Shown piece by piece: positions 1 to 9,812 of a stretch of DNA of 64,000 bases. The stretch comes from Bacterioplanoides sp. SCSIO 12839. GTDB taxonomy: Bacteria > Pseudomonadota > Gammaproteobacteria > Pseudomonadales > Oceanobacteraceae. A program made the translations under genes and the position numbers. Each line of letters opens with the position of its first letter. Position 1 is the stretch's first letter. Location: contig NZ_CP073745.1 in NCBI RefSeq assembly GCF_024397975.1, forward strand, positions 183,501-247,500. The letters run 5' to 3'. Below the pieces are notes generated by a model. It made no database searches. It was given only the letters and a program-made list of their open reading frames with translations, and was not told where the DNA came from.

Positions 1-815
1 AAGCTGACCTGCTGGCTGAAGACTGCGGCGGCGCAGACTCTGAAGAATACGCAGAGATGCTGGAACTGGTTGAAATGGAACTGCGTGACCTGCTGTCTGA
101 ATACGACTTCCCAGGTGACGACACGCCAATCATCCCAGGTTCTGCTCTGATGGCTCTGAACGGCGAAGACGACAACGAAATGGGTACTACCGCTGTTAAG
201 AAGCTGGTAGAAACTCTGGACGAATACATCCCAGAGCCAGAGCGTGCAATCGACGGCGACTTCATCATGCCAATCGAAGACGTATTCTCTATCCAGGGCC
301 GTGGTACTGTTGTAACTGGTCGTGTTGAGCGCGGCATCATCAATACTGGTGAAGAAGTTGCGATCATCGGTATCAAGGAAACTACTACCACTACTTGTAC
401 TGGTGTAGAAATGTTCCGTAAGATTCTGGACGAAGGCCGTGCAGGTGAGAACGTTGGTGTTCTGCTGCGTGGTACTAAGCGTGACGAAGTTGAGCGTGGT
501 CAGGTACTGGCTAAGCCAGGTTCTATCACTCCTCACACCAAGTTCACTTCAGAAGTTTACGTACTGGGTAAAGATGAAGGTGGTCGTCACACGCCATTCT
601 TCAAAGGCTACCGTCCACAGTTCTACTTCCGTACGACTGACGTAACCGGTGCTGTTGAGCTGCCAGAAGGCGTTGAAATGGTAATGCCAGGTGACAACGT
701 GACTCTGTCTGTTGAGCTGATCGCTCCGATTGCGATGGACGAAGGTCTGCGTTTTGCGATCCGTGAAGGCGGTCGTACTGTAGGCGCTGGTGTTGTAGCG
801 TCTATTGTTGAATAA
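1..815 (+). CDS. tuf: Elongation factor Tu, 3' part (5' end outside window)
   Basis: EF-Tu carries aminoacyl-tRNA to the ribosome as a GTP complex. The frame is open from the first bases of the window (codons in phase with position 3) to TAA at 813-815, giving about 270 C-terminal residues. These cover the end of the G domain and domains II and III; typical EF-Tu pieces are visible, such as [21 protein letters not shown] and the C-terminal GRTVGAGVV. Full-length EF-Tu is about 394-407 residues, so the N-terminal third with the GTP-binding P-loop lies upstream. Its place just before rpsJ fits the usual str-S10 arrangement, so fusA and rpsG/rpsL would be expected upstream. Methionines inside the frame are not the start. 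Confidence 0.97.
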   Translation, partial: ADLLAEDCGGADSEEYAEMLELVEMELRDLLSEYDFPGDDTPIIPGSALMALNGEDDNEMGTTAVKKLVETLDEYIPEPERAIDGDFIMPIEDVFSIQGRGTVVTGRVERGIINTGEEVAIIGIKETTTTTCTGVEMFRKILDEGRAGENVGVLLRGTKRDEVERGQVLAKPGSITPHTKFTSEVYVLGKDEGGRHTPFFKGYRPQFYFRTTDVTGAVELPEGVEMVMPGDNVTLSVELIAPIAMDEGLRFAIREGGRTVGAGVVASIVE

Positions 816-896
816 GACTTGCTGTCTTACAGAGTAAAAAAATAAATTTTTGCTCTAAGGTAAGTGGTTGAAAATCAATCACTTGCTTCAAAAAAG

Positions 897-933
897 AAAA
901 GGCTTCATCCCTCGCGGGGTGCGGCCTTTTTTT
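897..933 (+). terminator. Intrinsic terminator after tuf
   Basis: AAAAGGC (897-903) pairs with GCCTTTT (924-930), with a CCC/GGG inner stem, and runs into a stretch of T (927-933). This is a classic Rho-independent terminator and separates tuf from the S10 operon promoter directly behind it. Confidence 0.85.
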
Positions 934-939
934 ATTGGC

Positions 940-968
940 TTGACACTTTTTGTACAGCCGCATACAAT
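940..968 (+). promoter_or_regulatory. Sigma-70 promoter of the S10 operon
   Basis: TTGACA (940-945) and TACAAT (963-968) are separated by exactly 17 bp, a near-consensus housekeeping promoter. It lies just after the tuf terminator and about 80 bp before rpsJ. The predicted leader is therefore roughly 70 nt, shorter than the long L4-regulated leader of Escherichia coli. Confidence 0.85.
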
Positions 969-996
969 TCGCGTCCCTTTTATTAGGGGAAAATAG

Positions 997-1359
<363 letters not shown>

Positions 1360-1376
1360 TTCTTACGAATTTCCCC

Positions 1377-1430
1377 TTACACAGTGCTCTGTGTAACGCC
1401 CGTTCACTTATACCGAGTGAAAACTGGGCG
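1377..1430 (+). other. Two stem-loops between rpsJ and rplC
   Basis: TTACACAG (1377-1384) and CTGTGTAA (1389-1396) form a perfect 8-bp stem with a 4-nt loop. Directly behind it, CGCCC (1397-1401) pairs with GGGCG (1426-1430) around an inner TTCACT/AGTGAA stem (1403-1408/1416-1421). No T-run follows, so these are not ordinary terminators. The rpsJ-rplC gap (112 bp) is unusually long for this operon. Confidence 0.6.
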
Positions 1431-1471
1431 GCCATAGTGGGTTAAGCCCCGTACACGAGAGGAAATACAAA

Positions 1472-2104
1472 ATGGCAATTGGTATTGTCGGTAAAAAGGC
1501 GGGCATGACTCGCGTATTTACTGAAGCAGGTCAATCTGTTGCTGTAACTGTGCTTGAAGTAGCGCCTAACCGCATTACTCAAGTTAAAACCGCCGAAACT
1601 GACGGTTACAGTGCACTGCAGGTTACTTATGGTGAGAAGAAAGCTTCTCGCGTTTCTAAGCCGGAAGGCGGCCACTTTGCGAAAGCAAATGTTGAAGCTG
1701 GTCGTGGTCTTCTGGAATTCCGTACTGAAGAAGCGCTGGCAGTAGGCGAAAGCTTGTCTGTTGAGCAATTCGAAGCAGGTCAAAAGGTAGACGTAACCGG
1801 TACTTCTAAAGGTAAAGGTTTCCAGGGCGGTGTTAAGCGTTGGAACTTCTCTACTCAGGATGCAACTCACGGTAACTCTTTGTCTCACCGTGCTCCTGGT
1901 TCTATCGGTCAGTGTCAAACACCAGGCCGCGTATGGAAAGGTAAGAAAATGGCAGGCCATATGGGTGCTGAGCAGGTAACTACTCAGGGTCTTGAGGTTG
2001 TGCGCGTTGACGCAGAAAACAATCTGCTGTTGATCAAAGGTGCTGTTCCAGGTGCGACTGGTTCCGATGTAATTGTTAAACCAGCTGTAAAGGCTAAGGG
2101 GTAA
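1472..2104 (+). CDS. rplC: 50S ribosomal protein L3
   Basis: L3 is an early-assembly protein near the peptidyl-transferase centre. The 210 residues begin [16 protein letters not shown], the family signature, and hold the long loop around [14 protein letters not shown] and [15 protein letters not shown] that reaches into the ribosome core. That loop carries the glutamine methylated by PrmB in Escherichia coli. A GAGAGG ribosome-binding site precedes the ATG. It is followed three bases later by rplD. Confidence 0.97.
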   Translation: MAIGIVGKKAGMTRVFTEAGQSVAVTVLEVAPNRITQVKTAETDGYSALQVTYGEKKASRVSKPEGGHFAKANVEAGRGLLEFRTEEALAVGESLSVEQFEAGQKVDVTGTSKGKGFQGGVKRWNFSTQDATHGNSLSHRAPGSIGQCQTPGRVWKGKKMAGHMGAEQVTTQGLEVVRVDAENNLLLIKGAVPGATGSDVIVKPAVKAKG

Positions 2105-2107
2105 GCA

Positions 2108-2710
2108 ATGGAACTGAAAACTAACTCTGGTGCAGCGGTAGCTGTTTCTGATGTAGCCTTTGGTCGTGAATTCAACGAATCTCTGGTTCACCAGGTTGTA
2201 ACTGCTTATCTGGCAGGTGCTCGTCAGGGCTCTAAAGCTCAGAAAAGCCGTTCTGATGTTGCTGGCGGTGGCGCTAAGCCATGGCGTCAAAAAGGAACTG
2301 GTCGTGCCCGTGCAGGTACTGCTAGCTCTCCTATCTGGCGTTCAGGTGGTGTTACTTTTGCTGCTCGTCCACGTGACTTCTCTCAGAAAGTAAACAAGAA
2401 GATGTATCGCGCTGCGATGCAGGCCATTCTGTCTGAGCTGGTTCGTCAGGAGCGTTTAATCGTTGCTGATTCTTTCGCAGTTGAATCTCATAAGACGAAA
2501 GAATTTGTTGCCAAGCTGAATGAACTGAACCTGGATAACGTATTAATCGTTGCCGGTGAAGTTGACGAAAAACTGTATCTGGCTGCTCGTAACGTGCCAC
2601 ATGTTGGTGTTACTGAAGCTGCAGCAATTGATCCGGTTAGCCTGATCGCATTCGATAAAGTTCTGGTAACTGTAGACGCTCTGAAAAAACTTGAGGAGAC
2701 CTACGCATGA
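2108..2710 (+). CDS. rplD: 50S ribosomal protein L4
   Basis: L4 binds 23S rRNA and lines the exit tunnel; in enterobacteria it also represses its own S10 operon. The 200-residue protein has the extended internal loop ([14 protein letters not shown] and following residues) that reaches the tunnel. Length matches the family (201 in Escherichia coli). Its stop overlaps the rplW start (ATGA), implying translational coupling. Whether L4 autoregulation exists here is unclear, since the predicted leader upstream of rpsJ is short. Confidence 0.97.
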   Translation: MELKTNSGAAVAVSDVAFGREFNESLVHQVVTAYLAGARQGSKAQKSRSDVAGGGAKPWRQKGTGRARAGTASSPIWRSGGVTFAARPRDFSQKVNKKMYRAAMQAILSELVRQERLIVADSFAVESHKTKEFVAKLNELNLDNVLIVAGEVDEKLYLAARNVPHVGVTEAAAIDPVSLIAFDKVLVTVDALKKLEETYA

Positions 2711-3003
2711 ACCAAGAACGTATCTATCAAGTATTAGTTGCGCCGCACATCTCTGAAAAAGCAACCATCGTTGCAGAGAAAGCCGGTCAATACGTATTCC
2801 GTGTTGCTCCAGATGCGACTAAGCCTGAAATCAAAAAAGCGGTTGAAGCACTGTTCGAAGTAAAAGTTCAGTCTGTTCAAACCGTTAACATCAAAGGCAA
2901 AACCAAGCGTACCGCTCGCGGTATGGGCAAGCGTAACGACATTCGCAAAGCCTACGTTCGCCTGGTTGATGGCCAAGACATCGACTTTGCAGACGCGGAA
3001 TAA
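2707..3003 (+). CDS. rplW: 50S ribosomal protein L23
   Basis: L23 sits at the tunnel exit and docks trigger factor and SRP. The 98-residue protein starts [20 protein letters not shown], typical of proteobacterial L23, and ends in the usual acidic tail. It overlaps rplD by four bases, with an AGGAG ribosome-binding site inside the rplD end. Confidence 0.97.
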   Translation: MNQERIYQVLVAPHISEKATIVAEKAGQYVFRVAPDATKPEIKKAVEALFEVKVQSVQTVNIKGKTKRTARGMGKRNDIRKAYVRLVDGQDIDFADAE

Positions 3004-3016
3004 GGGGAGCTAAGTT

Positions 3017-3844
3017 ATGGCATTAGTAAAAACTAAACCGACTTCAGCTGGCCGCCGCCACCTTGTAAAAGTCGTTAACAGCGAACTGCACAAAGGTAAG
3101 CCTTTTGCAGCTCTGTTAGAGAAGAAGTCAAAGTCTGGTGGTCGTAACAACAACGGTCGTATCACCACTCGTCACATTGGTGGTGGTCACAAGCAACACT
3201 ACCGTGTTATCGACTTCAAGCGTAATAAAGATGGTATCCCGGCAGTTGTTGAACGTCTGGAATACGATCCAAACCGTAGCGCTAACATCGCTCTGCTAAA
3301 GTACGCAGACGGTGAACGTCGTTACATTCTGGCACCAAAAGGCGTTTCTGCTGGTGATCAGATCATGTCTGGTGAAGAAGCACCGATCAAACCAGGTAGC
3401 GCAATGTCTTTGCGTAACATCCCGGTTGGTTCTGTGGTTCACAACATCGAATTGAAACCAGGTAAAGGCGGTCAGATCGCTCGTTCTGCGGGTACTTCTG
3501 CTCAGCTGGTTGCACGTGAAGGTGCTTACTGCACACTGCGTCTGCGTTCCGGCGAAATGCGTAAGGTTCTGTCTGATTGTCGCGCTACCCTCGGTGAGGT
3601 TGGTAATTCAGAGCACGCACTGCGTGAACTGGGTAAAGCTGGTGCGTCGCGCTGGCGCGGTGTTCGTCCTACCGTTCGCGGTGTGGTTATGAACCCGGTA
3701 GATCACCCACACGGTGGTGGTGAAGGTCGTACCTCTGGTGGTCGTCACCCTGTTACTCCTTGGGGCGTTCCGACTAAAGGTTACAAGACTCGTAAGAATA
3801 AGCGTACCGATAAACTTATCGTTCGCCGTCGTTCTGCGAAATAA
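3017..3844 (+). CDS. rplB: 50S ribosomal protein L2
   Basis: L2 is a primary rRNA-binding protein needed for subunit association and peptidyl transfer. The 275 residues include the basic N-terminal region ([18 protein letters not shown]), the SH3-like core and the conserved C-terminal [13 protein letters not shown] segment with its essential histidine. A GGGGAG ribosome-binding site precedes the ATG. Confidence 0.98.
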   Translation: MALVKTKPTSAGRRHLVKVVNSELHKGKPFAALLEKKSKSGGRNNNGRITTRHIGGGHKQHYRVIDFKRNKDGIPAVVERLEYDPNRSANIALLKYADGERRYILAPKGVSAGDQIMSGEEAPIKPGSAMSLRNIPVGSVVHNIELKPGKGGQIARSAGTSAQLVAREGAYCTLRLRSGEMRKVLSDCRATLGEVGNSEHALRELGKAGASRWRGVRPTVRGVVMNPVDHPHGGGEGRTSGGRHPVTPWGVPTKGYKTRKNKRTDKLIVRRRSAK

Positions 3845-3861
3845 TTAGAGAGGATTGAACT

Positions 3862-4137
3862 GTGCCACGTTCATTGAAAAAAGGTCCATTTATTGACCAT
3901 CACTTGATGACCAAGGTAGAAGCCGCTCTTGAGAAGAACGACAAGCGTCCGATCAAGACTTGGTCTCGTCGCTCCACTATCTTTCCAGATTTCGTGGGGC
4001 TGACAATTGCTGTACACAACGGCAAACAACACGTACCTGTTTTCGTAACTGAAGACATGGTTGGTCATAAACTCGGCGAATTCGCTCTGACACGTACCTA
4101 CAAAGGTCACGTGGCAGATAAGAAAGCCAAGCGTTAA
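3862..4137 (+). CDS. rpsS: 30S ribosomal protein S19
   Basis: S19 forms a complex with S13 in the head of the small subunit and contacts A-site tRNA. The 91-residue protein begins [15 protein letters not shown] and contains the [19 protein letters not shown] core. The start codon is GTG at 3862, preceded by GAGAGGA; no ATG would give the conserved N-terminus. Confidence 0.97.
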   Translation: MPRSLKKGPFIDHHLMTKVEAALEKNDKRPIKTWSRRSTIFPDFVGLTIAVHNGKQHVPVFVTEDMVGHKLGEFALTRTYKGHVADKKAKR

Positions 4138-4152
4138 TAGGAGGGGTGAAAT

Positions 4153-4485
4153 ATGTCTGAAGTAGCCGCTGTATTACGTGGTGCTCGCTTATCTGCACAA
4201 AAAGCACGCCTGGTTGCGGATCAGATCCGCGGCAAAAACGTCGCTGAAGCGCTGGATATTCTGGCATTCAGTGGTCGTAAAGGCGCCGACATCATGAAAA
4301 AAGTATTGGAATCTGCGATTGCCAATGCTGAGCACAACAACGGTGCTGATGTCGATGAGCTGAGCGTATCAACTGTGTTTGTTGATGAAGGTATGACTAT
4401 GAAGCGTATCCGTCCACGTGCAAAAGGCCGTGCGGACCGCATCTTAAAGCGTACTTGTCACATCACTGTGAAAGTTTCTGAATAG
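4153..4485 (+). CDS. rplV: 50S ribosomal protein L22
   Basis: L22 lines the nascent-peptide tunnel and is a known site of macrolide resistance changes. The 110-residue protein has the conserved [16 protein letters not shown] helix region and the C-terminal beta-hairpin around [15 protein letters not shown] that reaches the tunnel constriction. TAGGAGGGG lies upstream as a very strong ribosome-binding site. Same length as in Escherichia coli. Confidence 0.97.
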   Translation: MSEVAAVLRGARLSAQKARLVADQIRGKNVAEALDILAFSGRKGADIMKKVLESAIANAEHNNGADVDELSVSTVFVDEGMTMKRIRPRAKGRADRILKRTCHITVKVSE

Positions 4486-4496
4486 GAGTTGGTCAG

Positions 4497-5189
4497 ATGG
4501 GTCAAAAAGTTCATCCAACCGGTATCCGCTTAGGTATTACTAAAGACCACAATTCGGTCTGGTATGCCGGTAAGGATAAGTATGCCGACAACCTGCTGAC
4601 TGACATCGCTGTTCGTTCTCTGATCGAAAAGCGTTTAGAGAAAGCTTCAGTAAGCAAAGTTGTTATTGAGCGTCCTGCGCAAAACGCCAAAGTAACCATC
4701 CACACTGCCCGTCCAGGCATCGTGATTGGTAAAAAAGGCGAAGACGTTGAAGTTCTGCGCAAAGACGTAAGCGAGTTGATGGGTATTCCGGTACACATCA
4801 ACATTGAAGAAGTTCGTAAGCCAGATCTGGATGCCAAACTGGTAGCACAAAGTGTTGCAAGCCAGCTGGAGCGTCGAGTGATGTTCCGTCGCGCTATGAA
4901 GCGTGCAGTACAAAACGCTATGCGTGGTGGTGCTGAAGGTATCAAGATCCAGGTGAGCGGCCGTTTAGGTGGTGCTGAGATCGCTCGTTCTGAGTGGTAT
5001 CGCGAAGGTCGTGTACCGCTGCACACTCTGCGTGCAGACATCGACTACGCAACGTACGAAGCACACACTACCTACGGTGTGATTGGCGTTAAGGTTTGGA
5101 TCTTCAAAGGTGAGATCCTGGGCGGAATTCAAGAAGTCCGTGACCGCGCTAAGAGCAGCCAGGGTAAAAAGAAATCCGGTCGTTCATAA
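4497..5189 (+). CDS. rpsC: 30S ribosomal protein S3
   Basis: S3 lines the mRNA entry channel. The 230-residue protein starts [14 protein letters not shown], has a type II KH domain with the GKKGEDVE loop near residues 75-85, and a C-terminal domain with the [13 protein letters not shown] motif. Basic tail [12 protein letters not shown]. Coupled to rplV by an 11-bp gap. Confidence 0.97.
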   Translation: MGQKVHPTGIRLGITKDHNSVWYAGKDKYADNLLTDIAVRSLIEKRLEKASVSKVVIERPAQNAKVTIHTARPGIVIGKKGEDVEVLRKDVSELMGIPVHINIEEVRKPDLDAKLVAQSVASQLERRVMFRRAMKRAVQNAMRGGAEGIKIQVSGRLGGAEIARSEWYREGRVPLHTLRADIDYATYEAHTTYGVIGVKVWIFKGEILGGIQEVRDRAKSSQGKKKSGRS

Positions 5190-5201
5190 GGGGAATTAGA
5201 T

Positions 5202-5615
5202 ATGTTGTTACCAAAACGTACCAAGTTCCGTAAGGTTCAGACCGGCCGCAACCGCGGTTTGGCAATTCGTGGCTCTAAAGTGAGCTTCGGCGAGTTCGGC
5301 CTGAAAGCTACCGGCCGTGGTCGTATGACCTCTCGTCAAATTGAAGCAGCCCGTCGTGCGATGACCCGTAAGGTGAAGCGTGGCGGTAAAATCTGGATCC
5401 GTGTATTCCCAGACAAACCTATTACTGCTAAGCCTCTGGAAGTTCGTCAGGGTAAAGGTAAGGGTAACGTTGAATACTGGGTTGCTCAGATTCAGCCAGG
5501 TCGCGTTCTGTACGAGATGGAAGGTGTTCCTGAAGAGCTGGCGCGTGAAGCGTTCTCTCTTGCTGCAGCGAAACTGCCTTTCAAAACTGAATTTGTTAAA
5601 CGGACGGTGCTGTGA
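5202..5615 (+). CDS. rplP: 50S ribosomal protein L16
   Basis: L16 organises the A-site and peptidyl-transferase region. The 137 residues begin [13 protein letters not shown] and contain [16 protein letters not shown] and the [19 protein letters not shown] stretch, including the arginine hydroxylated by RoxA/YcfD in Escherichia coli (family knowledge). The TGA stop overlaps the rpmC ATG by one base. Confidence 0.97.
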   Translation: MLLPKRTKFRKVQTGRNRGLAIRGSKVSFGEFGLKATGRGRMTSRQIEAARRAMTRKVKRGGKIWIRVFPDKPITAKPLEVRQGKGKGNVEYWVAQIQPGRVLYEMEGVPEELAREAFSLAAAKLPFKTEFVKRTVL

Positions 5616-5806
5616 TGAAAGCAAGTGAACTGAAAGAAAAATCAGTGGCTGAGCTGCAATCTCAGCTGGAAGAACTGTTGAGCGATCAATTTAAACTGCG
5701 CATGCAGAAAGCGACAGGTCAGCTGGGTCAGACTCATCTGATCGGCCAGACTCGTCGTGATATCGCTCGCGTTAAAACCGTGCTGGCACAGAAGGCAGGT
5801 GAATAA
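5615..5806 (+). CDS. rpmC: 50S ribosomal protein L29
   Basis: L29 is a small two-helix protein beside the tunnel exit, next to L23. I start it at ATG 5615 ([10 protein letters not shown], 63 residues, equal to Escherichia coli) rather than the GTG one codon upstream. The ATG shares one base with the rplP stop, a standard coupled arrangement. Confidence 0.96.
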   Translation: MKASELKEKSVAELQSQLEELLSDQFKLRMQKATGQLGQTHLIGQTRRDIARVKTVLAQKAGE

Positions 5807-5808
5807 TC

Positions 5809-6069
5809 ATGACTGAGACAACTGTTCGTACCCTGAGTGGTCGTGTCGTCAGCAACAAGATGGACAAGTCCATCACTGTATTGGTTGAGCGTCGCGTTAA
5901 GCATCCGATCTATAAAAAGTTCGTGAAAAAATCAACCAAGGTTATGGCCCACGACGCCAATAACGAGTGTCAGATTGGTGACACCGTTACTGTTAAAGAG
6001 TCTCGCCCACTGTCTAAAAACAAGACTTGGGCGCTGGTAAGTATCGACGAGCGCGCCGCCAAGGTTTAA
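5809..6069 (+). CDS. rpsQ: 30S ribosomal protein S17
   Basis: S17 is an OB-fold primary binder of 16S rRNA. The 86-residue protein has the conserved [21 protein letters not shown] and [11 protein letters not shown] segments and [11 protein letters not shown] near the C-terminus. Two bases separate it from rpmC. It normally closes the S10 operon; the spc genes follow after 31 bp with no terminator visible. Confidence 0.97.
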   Translation: MTETTVRTLSGRVVSNKMDKSITVLVERRVKHPIYKKFVKKSTKVMAHDANNECQIGDTVTVKESRPLSKNKTWALVSIDERAAKV

Positions 6070-6100
6070 TACCAGGCGCAGTTACTAAGGAGCGATAGGC

Positions 6101-6469
6101 ATGATCCAAACGCAAACCATGCTTGACGTTGCTGATAACAGTGGCGCGAAGCGAGTTCAGTGCATCAAAGTACTGGGTGGCTCGCATCGTCGCTACGCTG
6201 GCATCGGCGACTTGATCAAGGTATCCGTTAAGGAAGCAATTCCACGCGGTAAAGTGAAAAAAGGTCAGGTGATGACCGCAGTAGTTGTACGTACCCGTAA
6301 AGGTGTACGTCGTCCGGATGGTTCTATCATCCGTTTTGACGTCAACTCTGCTGTACTGTTGAACGCATCTAATGCGCCAATTGGTACCCGTATCTTTGGC
6401 CCTGTTACTCGTGAACTGCGTTCTGAGCAATTCATGAAAATCATTTCCCTGGCACCTGAAGTGCTGTAA
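6101..6469 (+). CDS. rplN: 50S ribosomal protein L14
   Basis: L14 forms part of the inter-subunit bridge and binds the silencing factor RsfS. The 122 residues start [17 protein letters not shown], with the conserved [19 protein letters not shown] and [13 protein letters not shown] motifs. First gene of the spc group. An AAGGAG site precedes the ATG. Confidence 0.97.
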   Translation: MIQTQTMLDVADNSGAKRVQCIKVLGGSHRRYAGIGDLIKVSVKEAIPRGKVKKGQVMTAVVVRTRKGVRRPDGSIIRFDVNSAVLLNASNAPIGTRIFGPVTRELRSEQFMKIISLAPEVL

Positions 6470-6482
6470 GGGAGGGGTGACT

Positions 6483-6797
6483 ATGTTAAAGATTCGCAAA
6501 AATGACGAAGTAGTAGTTATTGCTGGTAAAGACAAAGGCAAGCGCGGCAAAGTACAAAAAGTACTGGCTGACGGTCGCCTGATCGTATCCGGCATTAACA
6601 TGGTGAAAAAACACCAGAAACCAAACCCGTACCTGCAACAGCCAGGTGGCATCGTTGATAAAGAAGCTGGCATTCAGGCTTCTAACGTTGCTATCTGGAA
6701 CGCTAAAACTGAAAAAGCTGACCGCGTTGGCTTTAAAGTTGAAGGCGACAAAAAGGTACGTATCTTCAAATCCACAGGCGAACAACTGGACGCCTAA
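6483..6797 (+). CDS. rplX: 50S ribosomal protein L24
   Basis: L24 is an assembly initiator with a KOW motif (residues about 8-30: [15 protein letters not shown]). I start at ATG 6483 ([11 protein letters not shown], 104 residues, as in Escherichia coli): GGAGGGG at 6471-6477 is ideally spaced for it, whereas an in-frame GTG at 6477 would overlap that site. Confidence 0.96.
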   Translation: MLKIRKNDEVVVIAGKDKGKRGKVQKVLADGRLIVSGINMVKKHQKPNPYLQQPGGIVDKEAGIQASNVAIWNAKTEKADRVGFKVEGDKKVRIFKSTGEQLDA

Positions 6798-6815
6798 TCG
6801 GAGCTGGATACTGCT

Positions 6816-7355
6816 ATGTCACGTTTAGAAAAACTGTACAAAGAAGAAGTAGTAGCCAAGCTGAAAGAAGAGTTTGGTTACCAAAACATTATGCAAGTGC
6901 CTAAAATCACCAAAATCACCCTGAACATGGGTGTTGGTGAAGCATTAGGTGACAAAAAACTGCTGGACAGCGCTGTTGCCGATATGGAAGCAATTGCTGG
7001 TCAGAAAGTGGTTGTTACTAAGGCACGTAAGTCAGTAGCGGGCTTCAAAGTTCGTGAAGGCTGGCCAATTGGCTGTAAAGTAACCCTGCGTCGCGACCGT
7101 ATGTGGGAATTCCTGGACCGTTTGGTAGATATTTCTCTGCCACGTGTTCGTGACTTCCGCGGTATTAACCCGAAATCATTCGATGGTCGTGGTAACTACA
7201 GCATGGGTGTGAAGGAACAGATCATCTTCCCGGAAATTGAATACGATAAAGTAGACAAAATCCGTGGTATGGATATCACCATCACGACAACAGCTAACAC
7301 TAACGACGAAGGCCGCGCTCTGCTGAAAGCGCTGCAGTTCCCGTTCCGTAACTAA
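6816..7355 (+). CDS. rplE: 50S ribosomal protein L5
   Basis: L5 binds 5S rRNA and contacts P-site tRNA in the central protuberance. The 179 residues match the family length exactly and show the signature [15 protein letters not shown] and the loop region [18 protein letters not shown]. Confidence 0.98.
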   Translation: MSRLEKLYKEEVVAKLKEEFGYQNIMQVPKITKITLNMGVGEALGDKKLLDSAVADMEAIAGQKVVVTKARKSVAGFKVREGWPIGCKVTLRRDRMWEFLDRLVDISLPRVRDFRGINPKSFDGRGNYSMGVKEQIIFPEIEYDKVDKIRGMDITITTTANTNDEGRALLKALQFPFRN

Positions 7356-7367
7356 GGAGTTTGTAAC

Positions 7368-7673
7368 ATGGCAAAGATTGGCATGAAGCAGCGTGAACTG
7401 AAGCGTGAAAAGTTGGTCGCTAAGTTCGGCGCTAAGCGTGAAGAACTGAAAGCCATCATCAAAAATCCAAACTCTTCTGACGAAGAGCGTTGGACTGCAC
7501 AAATGGCACTGCAAAAACTGCCGCGCGATTCTTCCGCGAGCCGTCTGCAGCGTCGTTGTCAGATGACAGGTCGTCCTCACGGTGTATACCGTAAGTTCAA
7601 ACTGTCTCGCATTAAGTTGCGCGAAGAAGGCATGAAGGGTAATGTCCCTGGCCTGAAAAAAGCTAGTTGGTAA
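7368..7673 (+). CDS. rpsN: 30S ribosomal protein S14 (zinc-free type)
   Basis: S14 assembles late into the head of the small subunit. The 101-residue protein has the long form typical of proteobacteria and only one cysteine (RRCQMTGRP), so it is the zinc-independent C-minus type. AAGGAG precedes the ATG. A promoter-like sequence overlaps its last codons. Confidence 0.97.
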   Translation: MAKIGMKQRELKREKLVAKFGAKREELKAIIKNPNSSDEERWTAQMALQKLPRDSSASRLQRRCQMTGRPHGVYRKFKLSRIKLREEGMKGNVPGLKKASW

Positions 7674-7696
7674 GCAATTCCCAAAAGCTGTAGAAT
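7667..7696 (+). promoter_or_regulatory. Candidate internal promoter upstream of rpsH
   Basis: TTGGTA (7667-7672) and TAGAAT (7691-7696) are 18 bp apart, at the very end of rpsN. The -10 is followed by GCGCGCC, a G+C-rich discriminator of the kind seen at stringently controlled ribosomal promoters. The downstream leader would hold the hairpin at 7715-7739. Confidence 0.5.
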
Positions 7697-7714
7697 GCGC
7701 GCCTGTTTTTTAAT

Positions 7715-7739
7715 CTATTGCTGAAATTTTCAGCAATAG
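7715..7739 (+). other. 11-bp hairpin in the rpsN-rpsH gap
   Basis: CTATTGCTGAA (7715-7725) pairs perfectly with TTCAGCAATAG (7729-7739) around a 3-nt loop. It sits about 60 bp before the rpsH start. There is no T-run, so termination is unlikely; a regulatory or mRNA-processing role is possible. Confidence 0.6.
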
Positions 7740-7798
7740 TTGATAGGTGCGCGTTCTTATCGCTGTTTGGGGCGCTGTACAACCGAGGTATATTTAAA

Positions 7799-8191
7799 AT
7801 GAGTATGCAAGACACGTTGGCGGATATGTTCACCCGCATTCGTAATGCCCAGCAAGCTGGTCATACGAATGTGAGCATGCCGTCTTCAAAAATCAAAAAA
7901 TCCGTAGCTCAGGTTCTTGAAGCCGAAGGTTACATCAGTGGTTTTTCTGTCGAAGAGTCCGTTAAACCAACGATGACCATCGACCTGAAATACTACGAAG
8001 GTAAGCCAGTAATCGAGCGTATTGAGCGTGTAAGCCGTCCAGGCCTGCGTCAGTACAAAGGTGCTGCTGATTTACCTAAAGTAGAGGCAGGCTTAGGCGT
8101 TGCTATCGTTTCCACTTCTAAAGGCGTTATGACTGATCGTGCTGCTCGTGCTGCGGGCGTTGGCGGTGAAGTTATCGCGACCGTATTCTAA
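7799..8191 (+). CDS. rpsH: 30S ribosomal protein S8
   Basis: S8 binds the central domain of 16S rRNA and, in Escherichia coli, represses the spc operon. I start at ATG 7799 ([18 protein letters not shown], 130 residues, equal to Escherichia coli), with GAGG at 7785-7788. The open frame reaches further back to 7718, but those 27 residues cover the hairpin region and are not conserved. The C-terminal [20 protein letters not shown] motif is intact. Confidence 0.97.
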   Translation: MSMQDTLADMFTRIRNAQQAGHTNVSMPSSKIKKSVAQVLEAEGYISGFSVEESVKPTMTIDLKYYEGKPVIERIERVSRPGLRQYKGAADLPKVEAGLGVAIVSTSKGVMTDRAARAAGVGGEVIATVF

Positions 8192-8203
8192 GGAGTATTA
8201 ACG

Positions 8204-8737
8204 ATGTCTCGCGTAGCAAAGGCTCCTGTCGCTATTCCAGCCGGTGTTGAAGTAAAACTGGCTGACGACAAAATTTCGATCAAAGGTAAGCAAGGTCAGT
8301 TAGACCTGGACGTTCACGCCGACGTGGCTATCAGCCAGGAAGAGAACGTACTGAAGTTTGCTCCAAAGGCTGGCGGTAAAGCGGCTAACGCTTTAGCTGG
8401 TACTTTCCGTGCACTGGTTAACAACATGGTTAAAGGTGTATCTGAAGGCTTTGAGAAAAAACTGATCCTGCAAGGTGTTGGTTACCGTGCGAAAGCATCC
8501 GGCAACACTCTGAATCTGTCATTAGGCTTCTCTCATCCTGTTGATTATGAGCTGCCAGAAGGCGTTAAAGCCGAAACTCCTAGCCAAACTGAAGTCGTTA
8601 TCAAAGGTATCGACAAGCAGAAAGTTGGTCAGGTTGCAGCAGAAATCCGTGGCTACCGTCCACCAGAGCCTTATAAAGGTAAAGGTGTTCGTTATGCTGA
8701 TGAAAATGTGCGTCGTAAAGAAGCCAAGAAAAAGTAA
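8204..8737 (+). CDS. rplF: 50S ribosomal protein L6
   Basis: L6 lies near the factor-binding site and has two related domains. The 177 residues equal the family length and show the C-terminal signature [29 protein letters not shown] is upstream. Confidence 0.98.
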   Translation: MSRVAKAPVAIPAGVEVKLADDKISIKGKQGQLDLDVHADVAISQEENVLKFAPKAGGKAANALAGTFRALVNNMVKGVSEGFEKKLILQGVGYRAKASGNTLNLSLGFSHPVDYELPEGVKAETPSQTEVVIKGIDKQKVGQVAAEIRGYRPPEPYKGKGVRYADENVRRKEAKKK

Positions 8738-8747
8738 GGTCTAGGCC

Positions 8748-9098
8748 ATGAATGAGAAGAAAAAAGCTCGTTTGCGCCGTGCTCAGAAAACTCGCTCACA
8801 TATCCGTGAGAAGAGCGCGGTACGTCTGTGCGTTCATCGTACGCCCAGACACATCTACGCACAGATCATCTCTGCCAATGGCGCTACCGTCTTGGCTACT
8901 GCTTCTACGGTAGAAGCTGATCTGCGTAACGAAATCACTGGTAATGTTAATGCCGCTTCCAAAGTTGGTCAGCTGATCGCCGAACGTGCGAAAGAAGCTG
9001 GTGTAACGAAAGTTGCATTTGATCGTTCCGGTTTCAAATACCATGGTCGTGTTAAAGCTCTGGCTGATGCGGCTCGTGAAAACGGCCTGGAATTCTAA
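8748..9098 (+). CDS. rplR: 50S ribosomal protein L18
   Basis: L18 binds 5S rRNA together with L5. The 116-residue protein has the basic N-terminal tail ([18 protein letters not shown]), [15 protein letters not shown], and ends [20 protein letters not shown], all typical. It follows rplF by 10 bp. Confidence 0.97.
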   Translation: MNEKKKARLRRAQKTRSHIREKSAVRLCVHRTPRHIYAQIISANGATVLATASTVEADLRNEITGNVNAASKVGQLIAERAKEAGVTKVAFDRSGFKYHGRVKALADAARENGLEF

Positions 9099-9110
9099 AG
9101 GGTAAAGATC

Positions 9111-9620
9111 ATGGCAAATAATGAACGTGTAGAACGTAACGAAAGCGAACTGCAAGAGAAGCTGGTTCAGGTTAACCGTGTAGCCAAAGTAGTAAAAGGT
9201 GGTCGTATCTTCGCCTTCACTGCTCTGACCGTGGTTGGCGATGGCGCTGGTCGTGTAGGTTTTGGTCGTGGTAAGTCTCGTGAAGTGCCAATGGCAATTC
9301 AAAAGGCTATGGAACAAGCAAAACGCAACATGGTTTCCGTACAGTTGGACGGCAGCACTCTGCAATACCCAGTTAAAGCCCGTCACTCTGGTGCACAGGT
9401 TTACATGCAGCCTGCATCTGAAGGTACTGGTATCATCGCCGGTGGTGCGATGCGTGCAGTACTGGAAATGGTTGGTGTTAAAAACGTACTGGCTAAGTGC
9501 TATGGCTCAACTAACCCGGTGAACGTTGTTCGTGCAACTTTCAACGGTCTGGCTCAGATGAAATCACCTGAGCAGGTTGCAGCGAAGCGTGGCAAGTCTG
9601 TTGAAGAGATTCTGGGGTAA
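9111..9620 (+). CDS. rpsE: 30S ribosomal protein S5
   Basis: S5 lines the mRNA entry tunnel and affects decoding fidelity. The 169 residues include the double-stranded RNA-binding-like domain with [24 protein letters not shown] and [14 protein letters not shown], then the C-terminal domain with [16 protein letters not shown]. Spectinomycin-resistance changes map to the loop near GGRIF in this family. Confidence 0.98.
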   Translation: MANNERVERNESELQEKLVQVNRVAKVVKGGRIFAFTALTVVGDGAGRVGFGRGKSREVPMAIQKAMEQAKRNMVSVQLDGSTLQYPVKARHSGAQVYMQPASEGTGIIAGGAMRAVLEMVGVKNVLAKCYGSTNPVNVVRATFNGLAQMKSPEQVAAKRGKSVEEILG

Positions 9621-9625
9621 TTGTT

Positions 9626-9811
9626 ATGGCTAAGAAAACCGTAAAAGTAACCCAAACTCGCAGCACGATTGGCAAACTGCCTAAGCACCGCGAAACCATG
9701 AAAGGTTTGGGTCTGCGTCGTATTGGTCACACTGTTGAACTGGAAGATACTCCTTCTGTTCGCGGCATGATCAACCAAGTTCAATACATGGTTAAGGTCG
9801 AAGGAGAGTAA
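9626..9811 (+). CDS. rpmD: 50S ribosomal protein L30
   Basis: A 61-residue protein with the L30 core [20 protein letters not shown] and [15 protein letters not shown]. It is a small peripheral large-subunit protein. It sits five bases after rpsE and two bases before rplO, inside the spc operon. Confidence 0.97.
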   Translation: MAKKTVKVTQTRSTIGKLPKHRETMKGLGLRRIGHTVELEDTPSVRGMINQVQYMVKVEGE

Positions 9812-9812
9812 T

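Noticed and set aside
1442..2290. 282-codon minus-strand open frame across rplC and rplD
   Set aside because: Antisense shadow of two certain ribosomal-protein genes. No recognisable domain and odd composition.
4511..5041. 176-codon minus-strand frame inside rpsC
   Set aside because: Arg/Ser/Thr-rich translation typical of the antisense frame of a highly expressed gene.
6014..6673. 219-codon minus-strand frame over rpsQ, rplN and rplX
   Set aside because: Covers three certain genes on the other strand and has no family resemblance.
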